A stretch of DNA of 64,000 nt, taken from positions 55,676-119,675 of the forward strand of contig NZ_JANFQF010000019.1 of assembly GCF_024438035.1 (NCBI RefSeq). Reading direction: 5' to 3'. The position numbers were made by a program, and so were the translations under genes. The notes beneath the pieces are model-generated. The model had not been told where the DNA came from. It did no database searches and saw nothing but the letters and a program-made list of their open reading frames with translations. Positions 43,646 through 52,231 of the stretch are shown in pieces. Position 1 is the first letter of the stretch. Every line of letters begins with the position of its first letter. This stretch comes from Rhodococcus tibetensis. Its GTDB lineage: Bacteria > Actinomycetota > Actinomycetes > Mycobacteriales > Mycobacteriaceae.

Positions 43646-45082
43646 ATGCGAGAACGTTACGAAGCGTTCGTCGGCGGACATGACGAGCGCAGCAAGGGTG
43701 GGCAATACTTTCCCACCCACGACCCCGCCACGGGTGACGTCATCGCCGAGGTTGCCCTCGGTGAGGCGGAAGACATCGAGGCAGCTGTTGCCGTAGCGCA
43801 GAGCGCCTTCGCCCCATGGCGTGATACCCCGGCCGCTACTCGCGGCCGAATCCTCCTCGAAATCGCTCGCACACTGCGTGTACACGCGGACGAGCTCGCG
43901 CGAATCGAAACGCTGGACACTGGTCAGACGCTCTCGCAGTCGAAGCTGGATGTCGAGACTGCCGCACGATACTTCGAGTATTACGGCGGAGCCGCAGACA
44001 AGGTCCACGGCGAGACGATCCCACTCGGGCCCGAGTATCTCTCGTACACCCGCAATGAACCGTTCGGCGTGATTGGTGTCGTCACCCCGTGGAACGCGCC
44101 GATCAATCAGGCCGCGCGGGCAATCGCGCCGGCGCTCGCAATGGGCAATGTGGTGGTTCTCAAACCCGCCGAGGACACACCACTATCGGCCCTCGAGATG
44201 GGCCGCTTCGCCGTGGAAGCGGGATTACCCGCGGGTATCCTCAATGTCGTCCCCGGATTCGGTGCCGACGCGGGAGCTGCGCTGACAGGCCACCCCCTGG
44301 TTCGCAAGGTTGTCTTCACCGGCTCAGTCGAGACTGGCCGGTCCATCATGCGAGCTGCCGCCCAACGGTTGATTCCACTCACTCTCGAGTTGGGTGGCAA
44401 GTCGCCTAACATCGTCTTCGGCGATGCCGATCTCGACGCGGCGGCGGCAGGCGCGTGGACCGCTTTCACCACCAAAGCTGGACAGGTCTGTTCTGCCGGC
44501 AGCCGGTTGCTGGTGCATTCGTCAGTGCACGACGAGCTGGTCGATCGGCTCGTCCACCAGGCGAAGGAGACGGTCATCGGACCCGGCATCGAGGACCCGG
44601 ACATCGGATCATTGGCGACCCGAGGCCAGTTCGACAAGGTCCGCTCATATCTCGAACTAGGGCCCCGTGAAGGTGCGCGTGTCGTCGCCGGTGGGAAAGT
44701 CGCCGACAGCGGGCGACTCGGCCGCGGATTGTTCATCGAGCCGACCATCTTCGTCGACGTCGACAACACCATGCGCATTGCCCGCGAGGAGATCTTCGGC
44801 CCAGTGTTGACCGTGCTCCGATTCGATTCCGACCAGGAGGCGGTCGGGATCGCCAACGACAGCGATTACGGACTTGTCGCGGGGGTTTGGACTCGAGACC
44901 ACGGCCGCGCTCACCGAGTCGCCGGCGCGATCGAGGCGGGCCAAGTCTTCATCAACCAGTACTTTGCCGGTGGTGTTGAAACCCCGTTCGGCGGTTACAA
45001 GTTGAGCGGGTTTGGCCGAGAGAAGGGTTTCGAGGCACTCAAGCACTACTGCCAACTGAAGACGATCACCGCCCGCCTGTGA
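43646..45082 (+). CDS. Aldehyde dehydrogenase (NAD(P)+)
   Basis: 478 residues from ATG 43646, with AAAGGAAG seven bases upstream. FGVIGVVTPWNAPINQAARA, VVLKPAEDTPLSALEMGRFA, TLELGGKSPNIVF (general base Glu) and TKAGQVCSAGSRLLV (nucleophilic Cys) make it a complete ALDH-superfamily enzyme. The C-terminal PFGGYKLSGFGREKG is the oligomerisation tail of the broad-specificity group. It follows the CoA-transferase/lyase/hydratase genes after a hairpin, so it is probably a separate transcript in the same pathway, making the acid that is then activated. Confidence 0.9.
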   Translation: MRERYEAFVGGHDERSKGGQYFPTHDPATGDVIAEVALGEAEDIEAAVAVAQSAFAPWRDTPAATRGRILLEIARTLRVHADELARIETLDTGQTLSQSKLDVETAARYFEYYGGAADKVHGETIPLGPEYLSYTRNEPFGVIGVVTPWNAPINQAARAIAPALAMGNVVVLKPAEDTPLSALEMGRFAVEAGLPAGILNVVPGFGADAGAALTGHPLVRKVVFTGSVETGRSIMRAAAQRLIPLTLELGGKSPNIVFGDADLDAAAAGAWTAFTTKAGQVCSAGSRLLVHSSVHDELVDRLVHQAKETVIGPGIEDPDIGSLATRGQFDKVRSYLELGPREGARVVAGGKVADSGRLGRGLFIEPTIFVDVDNTMRIAREEIFGPVLTVLRFDSDQEAVGIANDSDYGLVAGVWTRDHGRAHRVAGAIEAGQVFINQYFAGGVETPFGGYKLSGFGREKGFEALKHYCQLKTITARL

Positions 45083-45205
45083 TGGCGTGCGGCAACACCT
45101 CAGAGAAGGAACCCGCATCCTGCTCTTCGAGGCATCCGCTCCAGCGTTTGGTGCCCTCATCGGTCGGCTTCGGGGAGGCGTCGCCCAGCACCTGCGGCAG
45201 CGTCG

Positions 45206-45832
45206 GCCCTGCATTCGCTGGCACATGCCACCGATTGGCTGCGTGCTGATTGGACGAGACAGGCACGGAAGGCGATCATCCCGGTGGCCGCGCTGTCGAC
45301 TCTCGACCTTCCGGCCGCCGCGCTGGTGCTCGTCGTGGCACTCCTGATGGCGGGGACGGAAGCTTTCCTCATCCGCCATTACGGCCTGGCGATGGCGCTC
45401 ATCGCGCCGCTCGCCCTGGTAGTCGGGAGTCTCGGGACTCAGGTGGACCTCGTCGTAGTCACCCGGGACCGACTCGCCGAAACCGTTCTCGGTGTCGCGG
45501 TCGCGCTCGTCGTGCTGTGGACCGTGCTTCCGCGTTCGTATCGGCGAATTCTGTGCGATGCGGACGACCAAGTCGCCGGCACGATCCTCGCGAATCGCCG
45601 ATACCGTGACACCGGCGCCGGCACCGGCGCCGAACTCTGCCACGATCTGGAGTTCGACCTGCACGCTTCCACCACCGCCGCGATCACCGCAGCCCACGCC
45701 GACCCGGCATGGGCTGAGGTCCGCTGCCGCAGCAGTCGTGACGGTAGGTGCAGGGTCGTCACCCGGTCTGCAACCCGATCTTCGCCTTTCACACCGCGAA
45801 TCCCTGGTCTTCAATCCACCGTTGCGGCGTGA
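45206..45832 (+). pseudogene. Fragment of a FUSC-like (aromatic acid exporter type) membrane protein
   Basis: In one open frame: ALHSLAHATDWLRADWTRQA, RKAIIPVAALSTLDLPAAAL and two to three hydrophobic helices (VLVVALLMAGTEAFLIRHYG, LAMALIAPLALVVGS, ETVLGVAVALVVLWTVLPRS), then LEFDLHASTTAAITAAHADP. The IRHYGLAMALIAPLAL segment is like the last helices of FUSC proteins, and the tail fits their cytoplasmic end. No start or N-terminal half is visible in the frame. I take it as the remaining C-terminal third. The first ATG that could be used is 45284. Confidence 0.4.
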
Positions 45833-46286
45833 ACCACGGCTTGTTCAGACGGTACTGCTCGTCGAGTGCGGTCAAAATTACCGCCGCCTCCTCATCTTCG
45901 TAATGCCGGTACAGCTGAAGGTTGATTTCCGCTCCAGCTTTCACAGCATCGAAGGAAATGCCGTGGCGGAACAGGACCGTGCGCTCCTCCCGCACCCGGA
46001 TATTGTCCGTGGAAACTTCGGCGTCACCGTCCGCGGTTTCCAGAGAGACCACCATCCGCGGAACCGTCGACAACACGGTGAGTAGCAGGTCGCCGTCGCG
46101 GCAATTCTTGGCACCGATCCACCGCCTTGTGCCGTCCATATCGGCGTCGACCAGTCGATCGAGCGCTCTCCACCACGGCCGGCCCTCAACGATATACACA
46201 CGCTGACCAGGTGCCAGCGCGGGAATCGGGCGGACCGATCGGTCATGCGGCCGCCTCGGTGCGGCATCTTCCGAAAAGTGGTTCAT
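45789..46286 (-). CDS. Conserved-looking hypothetical protein
   Basis: 165 residues, no family recognised. Coding character is good: RVYIVEGRPWWRALDRLVDA, LLLTVLSTVPRMVVSLETAD and EINLQLYRHYEDEEAAVILT read as a soluble mixed alpha/beta protein. There is no signal peptide or membrane segment. It converges on the FUSC-like fragment with a 44-base overlap and is divergent from the NDH-2-like gene across 193 bases. Confidence 0.6.
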   Translation of the reverse strand: MNHFSEDAAPRRPHDRSVRPIPALAPGQRVYIVEGRPWWRALDRLVDADMDGTRRWIGAKNCRDGDLLLTVLSTVPRMVVSLETADGDAEVSTDNIRVREERTVLFRHGISFDAVKAGAEINLQLYRHYEDEEAAVILTALDEQYRLNKPWFTPQRWIEDQGFAV

Positions 46287-46479
46287 ACTCGGATGTTGCT
46301 CCTGAGCCGCAACGTTTTCGGGGTTTTCGGTCCCGGTTCCTACTTCGGAAAGGTAACGATTGCGGCAGCCGGCAACAGGCCCAGTAGGTCGCTCGCTCCG
46401 CCTACCAACTCAGCTGATGAACCATCGCGCCTAATGACAATCGAGCCACCATCCGGCCTAGACCTGAAACGATGTCGGA

Positions 46480-47706
46480 ATGATCGATGTGAAACGCGTC
46501 CTCGTCCTCGGCTCGGGATTCGCCGGTCTGTGGGCAGCGCTGGGCGCGGCACGGCGGCTCGACGAACTCGGCGCGGCAGGCACCGTCGATGTCACGTTGA
46601 TCAGCAAGCGGCCGTTCCACGACATCCGGGTCCGCAACTACGAGGCAGACCTGAGCGCTTGCCGCATCCCGCTCAGCGACCTGCTCGACCCGGTCGACGT
46701 CGGGCACATCACCGCCGAGGTGACGGCGATCGACACCACGGCGCGCACCGTCACCGTCTCGGGCGACGGGGAACAGGGCACCCGAAGGTACGACCGCTTG
46801 GTCATGGCGCTGGGCAGCCGGGTAGCGAAACCCGATATCCCCGGTTTGCGAGAATTCGGCTTCGACGTGGACACCTACGACGGCGCAATGAAGCTGCAGC
46901 GTCACCTGACCACGCTTCCCGACGGCCGTGCGGACGTGGGCGCGGCGACCGCGGTGGTGGTCGGCGCCGGCCTTACAGGCATCGAAACGGCGTCCGAGTT
47001 GCCCGGGATGCTGGCAAAGGTGTACGCAGGGCGCAATGTCGCACCGCGCGTGCTGCTGATCGACCACAACCCACATGTCGGGTCCGACATGGGGGCATCG
47101 GCGCGACCGGTGATCGAAGCCGCCCTGTCCGACAACGGCGTCGAGACGATGACGGGTGTCGGCGTCGCAGCTGTCGATGAGCACGGCGTGAAGCTCACCT
47201 CTGGCGAGGTGCTGGCCGCGGGCACCGTCGTCTGGTGTGCGGGCATGCGGGCGAACCCGCTGACCGCACAGCTCGCTGCCGACCACGACCGGTTCGGTCG
47301 CCTGCCGGTCGACGACTATCTGCGGGTGATCGGCTCGCCCGGAGTATTCGCCGCAGGTGACGTCGCCGCGGCGAGGGTGGACGACCACCACCTGTCGGTA
47401 ATGTCGTGCCAGCATGGGCGCCCGATGGGCCGCTACGCGGGCTACAACGTCATAAGCGATCTGCTCGCAGCGCCGATGCTCCCGCTCCGCATTCCCTGGT
47501 ACGCCACGGTTCTCGACCTGGGACCGGCTGGTGCGGTGTACACCGAGGGGTGGGATCGCCAGGTGGTGTCGCGCGGCGCTCGAGCAAAAGCCACCAAGAT
47601 CACCATCAACACCCGACGCATCTATCCCCCGTTGAACCGAGACCGCGGCGCGCTGCTGGCGGCCGCCGCGCCGGCGCTGCAGGCACGACCCGACCCCGGA
47701 CAATGA
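46480..47706 (+). CDS. NDH-2-like FAD/NAD(P)-dependent oxidoreductase
   Basis: 408 residues, pyridine nucleotide-disulfide oxidoreductase fold. FAD site VLVLGSGFAGLWAALGAARR at the N-terminus, NAD(P) site AVVVGAGLTGIETASELPG near residue 165, and GVFAAGDVAAA near residue 290, which contacts the flavin. No redox CxxC is present, as in type II NADH dehydrogenases. The C-terminal membrane anchor of respiratory NDH-2 is not obvious, so a soluble quinone or other reductase is possible. Single gene, plus strand. Confidence 0.85.
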   Translation: MIDVKRVLVLGSGFAGLWAALGAARRLDELGAAGTVDVTLISKRPFHDIRVRNYEADLSACRIPLSDLLDPVDVGHITAEVTAIDTTARTVTVSGDGEQGTRRYDRLVMALGSRVAKPDIPGLREFGFDVDTYDGAMKLQRHLTTLPDGRADVGAATAVVVGAGLTGIETASELPGMLAKVYAGRNVAPRVLLIDHNPHVGSDMGASARPVIEAALSDNGVETMTGVGVAAVDEHGVKLTSGEVLAAGTVVWCAGMRANPLTAQLAADHDRFGRLPVDDYLRVIGSPGVFAAGDVAAARVDDHHLSVMSCQHGRPMGRYAGYNVISDLLAAPMLPLRIPWYATVLDLGPAGAVYTEGWDRQVVSRGARAKATKITINTRRIYPPLNRDRGALLAAAAPALQARPDPGQ

Positions 47707-47940
47707 CTCCAGCTCGAATGCACGTAGAAGTGAGTCTCGATCGCACCGACCGCGCATCGGCAAGGACGTGGACACCCGGGCTGGATCGCATCTCGACCTC
47801 GAGGAAGCGAAAGAGACCACGTGCTGCCCCCGATGTCGGCCACAACCCATTGCCTCCGACGGATTGGGGGAGCAGTGTGAAACACGGGGAATGACCGGCG
47901 ACGCCGCGTCGGCGCCGCCCTCAGGAGAAAGGTGCCGATC

Positions 47941-48561
47941 ATGTTCGCACGCTCAACCACAATTCAAGCGCATCCGTCGTACATCGATGCCGGGATCAAG
48001 CACATACGCGACACCGTGATGCCCACGCTGGCGGACATCGAGGGCTGCCTCGGAATGTCCCTGCTGGTCGATCGCGATTCGGGCCGGTGCATCGCGACCA
48101 GCTCGTGGCGCGACGAGGAATCGCTTCGCGCAAGCGAGGGACCGGTGCAGAATCTGCGTGACGCGGCCGCCGAGGTGTTCCACGGCACGACGGAGGTGTC
48201 GCGGTGGGACATCGCTGTCATGCATCGCGACCACCATTCAACTCGTGGGGCCTGCTGCCGGGTCACGTGGGTCAAGACCGAGCCGGCCCACATGGACCGC
48301 GGCGTCGACGTGTGGAAGATGGCCGCCCTGCCCGCGATGGAGGAGCTCGACGGCTTCTGCAGCGCCAGCCTGATGCTCGACCACGCCGCGGGTCGCGGGG
48401 TGTCGTCACTGACGTTCGACAGCACCGAGGCAATGGAACGCAACAGAGAACGCATCGACAGCATCCGGGACGAATCAGTCCGTAGCGCGAACGTCGAGGT
48501 GCTCGATACCTGCGAGTTCGAGCTCGCCATCGCGCACCTGCACGTCCCCGAGATGGCGTGA
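47941..48561 (+). CDS. Two-domain protein of the ABM (dimeric alpha/beta barrel) fold
   Basis: 206 residues from ATG 47941 (AAAGG upstream; a GTG three codons earlier is possible). Two similar halves: FARSTTIQAHPSYIDAGIKH with CLGMSLLVDRDSGRCIATSSW, then VTWVKTEPAHMDRGVDVWKM with FCSASLMLDHAAGRGVSSL. Each half looks like an antibiotic-biosynthesis-monooxygenase-type ferredoxin-like domain. The activity is unknown; some such proteins bind haem or oxidise quinol-like compounds. Confidence 0.7.
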   Translation: MFARSTTIQAHPSYIDAGIKHIRDTVMPTLADIEGCLGMSLLVDRDSGRCIATSSWRDEESLRASEGPVQNLRDAAAEVFHGTTEVSRWDIAVMHRDHHSTRGACCRVTWVKTEPAHMDRGVDVWKMAALPAMEELDGFCSASLMLDHAAGRGVSSLTFDSTEAMERNRERIDSIRDESVRSANVEVLDTCEFELAIAHLHVPEMA

Positions 48562-48599
48562 ACTGTCCAGTTGTCGCTTCCCGCGCGCGACTCGCCCCT

Positions 48600-49022
48600 C
48601 GCCTTCGACACTGCGGGCACCCCTACTCATCGCTGTGCGGTGAATGTGGTTCCCGTAGAGGATGTTCTGCCGGATCGTTCGTACCCTGCGCAACGGTCTC
48701 GAGCCGCCGCAAATCTGCAGGGTGAATATCGGGATCGGTCCGCATGGTGTCCATCAGCATGCGGATCTGCCTGTGCACGTATCTGGTCGAAAGCGTGCTC
48801 TATGGACTCCTTGTGCGAGAGCACCCACGGACGGAGGAGAACCCGGTGTTGCGGTCCGGCGACCGACAACGCCGGTACGTCCGCAGTCAGTAGCGACCGC
48901 AGAATGCTACCGAGGCGCAGGACGACTTCGGTCGAGGTCGTCGGATCGTTGATCGCCGAGCTCAGTCCCTTGGTCCTCTCTTTCACGGTCCGGGTCTGCG
49001 GTAGCGAGTTGAACCACCACAC
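48600..49022 (-). pseudogene. Degenerate coding region, unidentified
   Basis: Protein-like segments occur in more than one minus-strand frame: TSTEVVLRLGSILRSLLTAD and QHRVLLRPWVLSHKESIEHA in one, VHRQIRMLMDTMRTDPDIHP followed by ADLRRLETVAQGTNDPAEHP in another (ending near 48628). They would form one reading after a frameshift near 48790. I recognise no family. Its upstream part overlaps the extended tail of the regulator gene at 48907. Confidence 0.3.
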
Positions 49023-49665
49023 AGCACCGGTCCGGTCGCGGGTTCAGTTCCGCGTGGGACGTGGGCTGGGTACTTCCGGCGATCACGCCTTCGACCAGGC
49101 GTAAGTTCAGCCCGCACACGACGTCCAGGTGGTCGCGGGCGACGAGGTGGAAGGGACAGTTGCGCAAATTGATGCGGCCGTCGTCGTCGACTTGGGGTAA
49201 GTAGCCGCAGCCGCGAAGAGCGGTCAGTAGATCTCCGCCCGCGGCGACGGCAGCGGCCTTGCCGGCGTCGACGGCGGCCTCGTTCACCGCCGCCCGCACC
49301 GCTCCCCTGGTGTCCTGTTCCACCGAGGAGACGAGCAACCGGGCGAGCATCTCGTAGTCCCGTGGCGGCACGCTGAGAGACAGTTCCGTCGTGGCCCGGG
49401 TGTAGAGCTTTGCCGGACGTCCGCCGCCGGGCCCGCCGCGCCCGGGTGGCCGCTGGTAGCTGACCGTCAACAGGCCGGCGGCGGCAAGCTTGTCGAGGTG
49501 ATAGGCCGCGAGGGTCCGTCCGATCTCGACGGCGGCGGCCGCCTGCTCCCGCGAGACAGGCGCGTCGCCTTCGGTCACGTACTCGAACAGCCTGCGCCGC
49601 AGCGGGTCGTCCAGGTTACTCAGCGCCGCCAGCACCGCGGGGTCAGCGGATCCCGGGGTGGACAT
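48907..49665 (-). CDS. ArsR-like winged-helix regulator with a Cys-containing C-terminal domain
   Basis: 252 residues from ATG 49665. LAALSNLDDPLRRRLFEYVT, REQAAAAVEIGRTLAAYHLD and KLAAAGLLTVSYQRPPGRGG form the winged helix. The C-terminal half has GCGYLPQVD, NLRNCPFHLVARDHLDVVCG and LRLVEGVIAG, with spaced Cys/His like the Fe-S binding SufR-type regulators. After RCCVVV, where relatives normally end, about 45 polar residues follow, suggesting loss of the original stop by a frameshift near 49020. Divergent from the DoxX gene. Confidence 0.75.
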   Translation of the reverse strand: MSTPGSADPAVLAALSNLDDPLRRRLFEYVTEGDAPVSREQAAAAVEIGRTLAAYHLDKLAAAGLLTVSYQRPPGRGGPGGGRPAKLYTRATTELSLSVPPRDYEMLARLLVSSVEQDTRGAVRAAVNEAAVDAGKAAAVAAGGDLLTALRGCGYLPQVDDDGRINLRNCPFHLVARDHLDVVCGLNLRLVEGVIAGSTQPTSHAELNPRPDRCCVVVQLATADPDREREDQGTELGDQRSDDLDRSRPAPR

Positions 49666-49689
49666 GCCCCACTGTAACACCAAAGAGTA

Positions 49690-49718
49690 TTGACAAAAGC
49701 GTTGACTGCGGCGATTCT
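49690..49718 (+). promoter_or_regulatory. Possible promoter for the DoxX gene
   Basis: TTGACA (49690-49695), 17 bases, GATTCT (49713-49718), in an unusually AT-rich 90-base divergent gap. The start codon used (49756) is 38 bases downstream. Confidence 0.4.
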
Positions 49719-49755
49719 AAAAACAGATCTTATTCTTTTTACAGAAGGGGTCATG

Positions 49756-50247
49756 ATGACCACTCCAACGCCCCAATCGCCGACCACCACCCACGCCGAC
49801 GGGGACGCCCTGCAACGCGCCCGCAGCGATCCCGCCTACGGGGTGTTCCTGCTACTGCGGATCGGGTTCACCGTGCTCCCGATCGCCATGGGCATCGACA
49901 AGTTCACCAACGTGCTCACCAACTGGGAGCACTATCTGGCGCCGTGGATCGTCGACATCATTCCTTTCACCGCCCATCAGGGCATGCTGGTGGTAGGGGT
50001 GATCGAAATTGCCGCGGGCATTGCCGTGGCGGTCAAACCACGCTATGCGGCCTACGTCGTCGCCGCATGGCTCGCCGGCATCATCGTCAACCTGCTGAGC
50101 TACCCCGGCTTCTACGATGTCGCCTTGCGTGACTTCGGGCTGCTTCTCGCCGCCCTCACCCTCGGCCGGTTGGCATCCGTGTACGACCCGGCCTGGCACC
50201 GGCGGACCGCACCTGCCCCGACTCTGACTGCGGCTCAGCGACACTGA
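49756..50247 (+). CDS. DoxX-family membrane protein
   Basis: 163 residues from ATG 49756, which is spaced better from GAAGGGG than the ATG before it. Four hydrophobic helices: about residues 30-50 (GVFLLLRIGFTVLPIAMGID), 70-90, 95-115 (MLVVGVIEIAAGIAVAVKPR) and 125-145. DoxX proteins take part in membrane redox complexes, for example thiol oxidation with sulfurtransferases or SodA in mycobacteria. It diverges from an Fe-S-type regulator, which fits redox control. Confidence 0.8.
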   Translation: MTTPTPQSPTTTHADGDALQRARSDPAYGVFLLLRIGFTVLPIAMGIDKFTNVLTNWEHYLAPWIVDIIPFTAHQGMLVVGVIEIAAGIAVAVKPRYAAYVVAAWLAGIIVNLLSYPGFYDVALRDFGLLLAALTLGRLASVYDPAWHRRTAPAPTLTAAQRH

Positions 50248-50346
50248 CGTGGGTTCGTCGATTTTCAGACGCACGAACTTCACACTTCCATCCGTCGAGG
50301 CCCACCCCGGTGGGCCTCCCACCACGCCTTCTGACGAAAAGGAACG

Positions 50347-50944
50347 ATGATGCCTTCAACCGCGAACCTCCACGTTCTCCCTCATGCACCAGGTAGGGAT
50401 TTGGTTGCGGCCGAAGAGGCGGCAGCGGGGTTTCTGGAAGCACTCGGGATCACTTGGACTCGGAAAGCATGCGCGAGACGCCCCGGCGCATGGCCCACGG
50501 TTACGCCGAATTGTTCACTCCCCGCGCCTTCGATCTGACCACGTTCCCGAACGACGAGGACTACGACGAACTCGTTCTGGTCCGCAACGTCCCACTGCGA
50601 TCGGTGTGCGAACATCATCTGCTGCCGTTCGTCGGCACCGTCCACATCGGGTACCTGCCCGGCGAACGCATCATCGGACTATCCAAACTCGCCCGCATCG
50701 CCGAGCATTTCGCTTGCCGTCCCCAGGTTCAGGAACGGCTCACCAAGCAGATTGCCGACTGGGTGGCCGAACACCTGCATGCGCGAGGCGCCGGGGTGGT
50801 CATCGAGGCCGAGCACAGTTGTATGACCCTGCGGGGGTGCATTCGGTGGGATCGGCCACCGTCACATCGGCTCTGTTGGGCGTGCTCCGCGACGATCCGC
50901 GCTCGCGTCAGGAATTCTTCGCGCTTGCCGGCGTCAACGGATGA
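50347..50944 (+). pseudogene. folE: GTP cyclohydrolase I with two frameshifts
   Basis: The N-terminus [20 protein letters not shown] at 50347 is in one frame. [20 protein letters not shown] with [40 protein letters not shown] and EHSCMTLRG is in a second (from about 50455). The ending [20 protein letters not shown] with FFALAGVNG, stopping at 50944, is in a third (from about 50838). The second shift lies in a run of five G at 50830-50840 where one more G would restore it. Zinc-binding Cys/His residues (CEHH and the later Cys) survive. Either a recent pseudogene or indel errors. Confidence 0.8.
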
Positions 50945-50955
50945 CCCCGAAAGGG

Positions 50956-51480
50956 CTACTCACGGTCCCAGACCACCTCGCCGTCGGATCGGACACGGGC
51001 ACCCGCCGCGGGCAGATGAGGTGTTCGTCGGCCGTCGTGCATGAGGTGCTCGACTTCGACCTCATGGCCGAGGACGGCGACGTCGGCGACGAGACGGCGG
51101 TGGCAACGCCACCACACACTCTCACTGCACATCATCGCCGTTCGCTGCCGACTCGCCTGCTCCACCAAATCGGCAAGGGCGTCGGCGAACCCGGTGGTGC
51201 GGGTATGCGCGGCGTACGCGGCGAACTGCTCGACCTGCCACCAGGGGTCTTCACGCGCAACGCCGGGCGTCAGGCGTAGGCGCCCGCCCAGCCGCGGTTC
51301 GTGTCGATAGTCGATTCCTGCGTCCGGTAACCATCGCGTCATCGCCCCACTACTGACATCGGGGTTGTGACGACTGCCGGGAAATCGGCGGATGTCAACT
51401 ACCGCTTCGATGCCGGACGTCTGTAGCAGCGTCACCATATCCTCCCGGCCGAGCCTGCCGTGCCCCACCGAGATCAGCAT
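50956..51480 (-). CDS. DUF488 family protein
   Basis: 174 residues. [52 protein letters not shown] and [20 protein letters not shown] are the conserved DUF488 blocks, including a Cys and the WxCHR motif. The biochemical role is unknown, though similar proteins are found beside DNA-repair or stress genes. It converges on the folE pseudogene with 11 bases between them. Confidence 0.85.
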   Translation of the reverse strand: MLISVGHGRLGREDMVTLLQTSGIEAVVDIRRFPGSRHNPDVSSGAMTRWLPDAGIDYRHEPRLGGRLRLTPGVAREDPWWQVEQFAAYAAHTRTTGFADALADLVEQASRQRTAMMCSESVWWRCHRRLVADVAVLGHEVEVEHLMHDGRRTPHLPAAGARVRSDGEVVWDRE

Positions 51481-51584
51481 CGACTACCTCCTTCGTTCGG
51501 GACCGGCCACCGTCACCCGCTGAGTGTCCGCTGGGTGCGCGCGCCAGCAGCTCCCGGCCGCGGAGGCGGGATGGGTGCAGGGTG

Positions 51585-52052
51585 TCAGCCGGCCCGCTTC
51601 TCGGCGGCGTCGGCGATGTCGTCGAGATCGCGCCGGATCGCCTTAGTGGTGGCCTTCAGCGCGAAGGAGCCGAAAACTTTCATCATGAATCTCGGAAAGG
51701 CGCCGAGGCCAGCAGCTTCCGCCGAGAAATGAAAGGTCAGGGTCGTGCCGTCGCCAGCAGGCGACAAGGTGAAGACGGTCGTATAGTCCGCACCGTGGGA
51801 CGACGCCTTCACCACGGTGCGCTTCTCGGGGTCGATCTCTGCTACCCACATCTCCTCGGTCGACGACTTACCGAACAGCACCCGAGTCTCACGCCACCGC
51901 GTACCGACTTCGTATTTCGTCGAGTCCAGTCTTTCGAGCTTCTCCACACCGCTCAGCACCGACTCCGCGTTATCCAGGTCGGTGAGGACCGCCCAGACCG
52001 CGCCGACGGGCGCATCGATTGTTCGACTCAACCGAATTTCCGAAGCTGACAT
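51585..52052 (-). CDS. SRPBCC (START-like) family protein
   Basis: 155 residues. IRLSRTIDAPVGAVWAVLTD is the typical first strand and helix of the SRPBCC/polyketide cyclase-like fold; VGTRWRETRVLFGKSSTEEM, GTTLTFHFSAEAAGLGAFPR and a long final helix follow. It would bind a small hydrophobic ligand in the cytosol. Stands 104 bases from the DUF488 gene, same strand. Confidence 0.82.
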   Translation of the reverse strand: MSASEIRLSRTIDAPVGAVWAVLTDLDNAESVLSGVEKLERLDSTKYEVGTRWRETRVLFGKSSTEEMWVAEIDPEKRTVVKASSHGADYTTVFTLSPAGDGTTLTFHFSAEAAGLGAFPRFMMKVFGSFALKATTKAIRRDLDDIADAAEKRAG

Positions 52053-52231
52053 GATTCTTCCGTTCTTCGAGCCCGCGCGCGGCGGGCGGGCGTGTGATCG
52101 GCAAACTTCTCAGCAACGGTAGGCGATCAGTGGCTCGGGACACATTCATGGGCGTCGACGAGCTGCTGGGTGAATCGCAGCGCGGTGTACTGACTGCCCT
52201 TGTCGCTGTGTACGGAAGCAGGAGAGGCGGG

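Noticed and set aside
44657..45814. Minus-strand open frame of 385 codons
   Set aside because: Opposite the aldehyde dehydrogenase end and the FUSC-like fragment; no motifs.
46402..47850. Minus-strand open frame of 482 codons
   Set aside because: Antisense to the NDH-2-like gene, which has proper FAD and NAD motifs.
47707..47940. Small Cys-containing frame (CCPRC) upstream of the ABM protein
   Set aside because: It has no convincing start and runs out of frame into the ABM gene.
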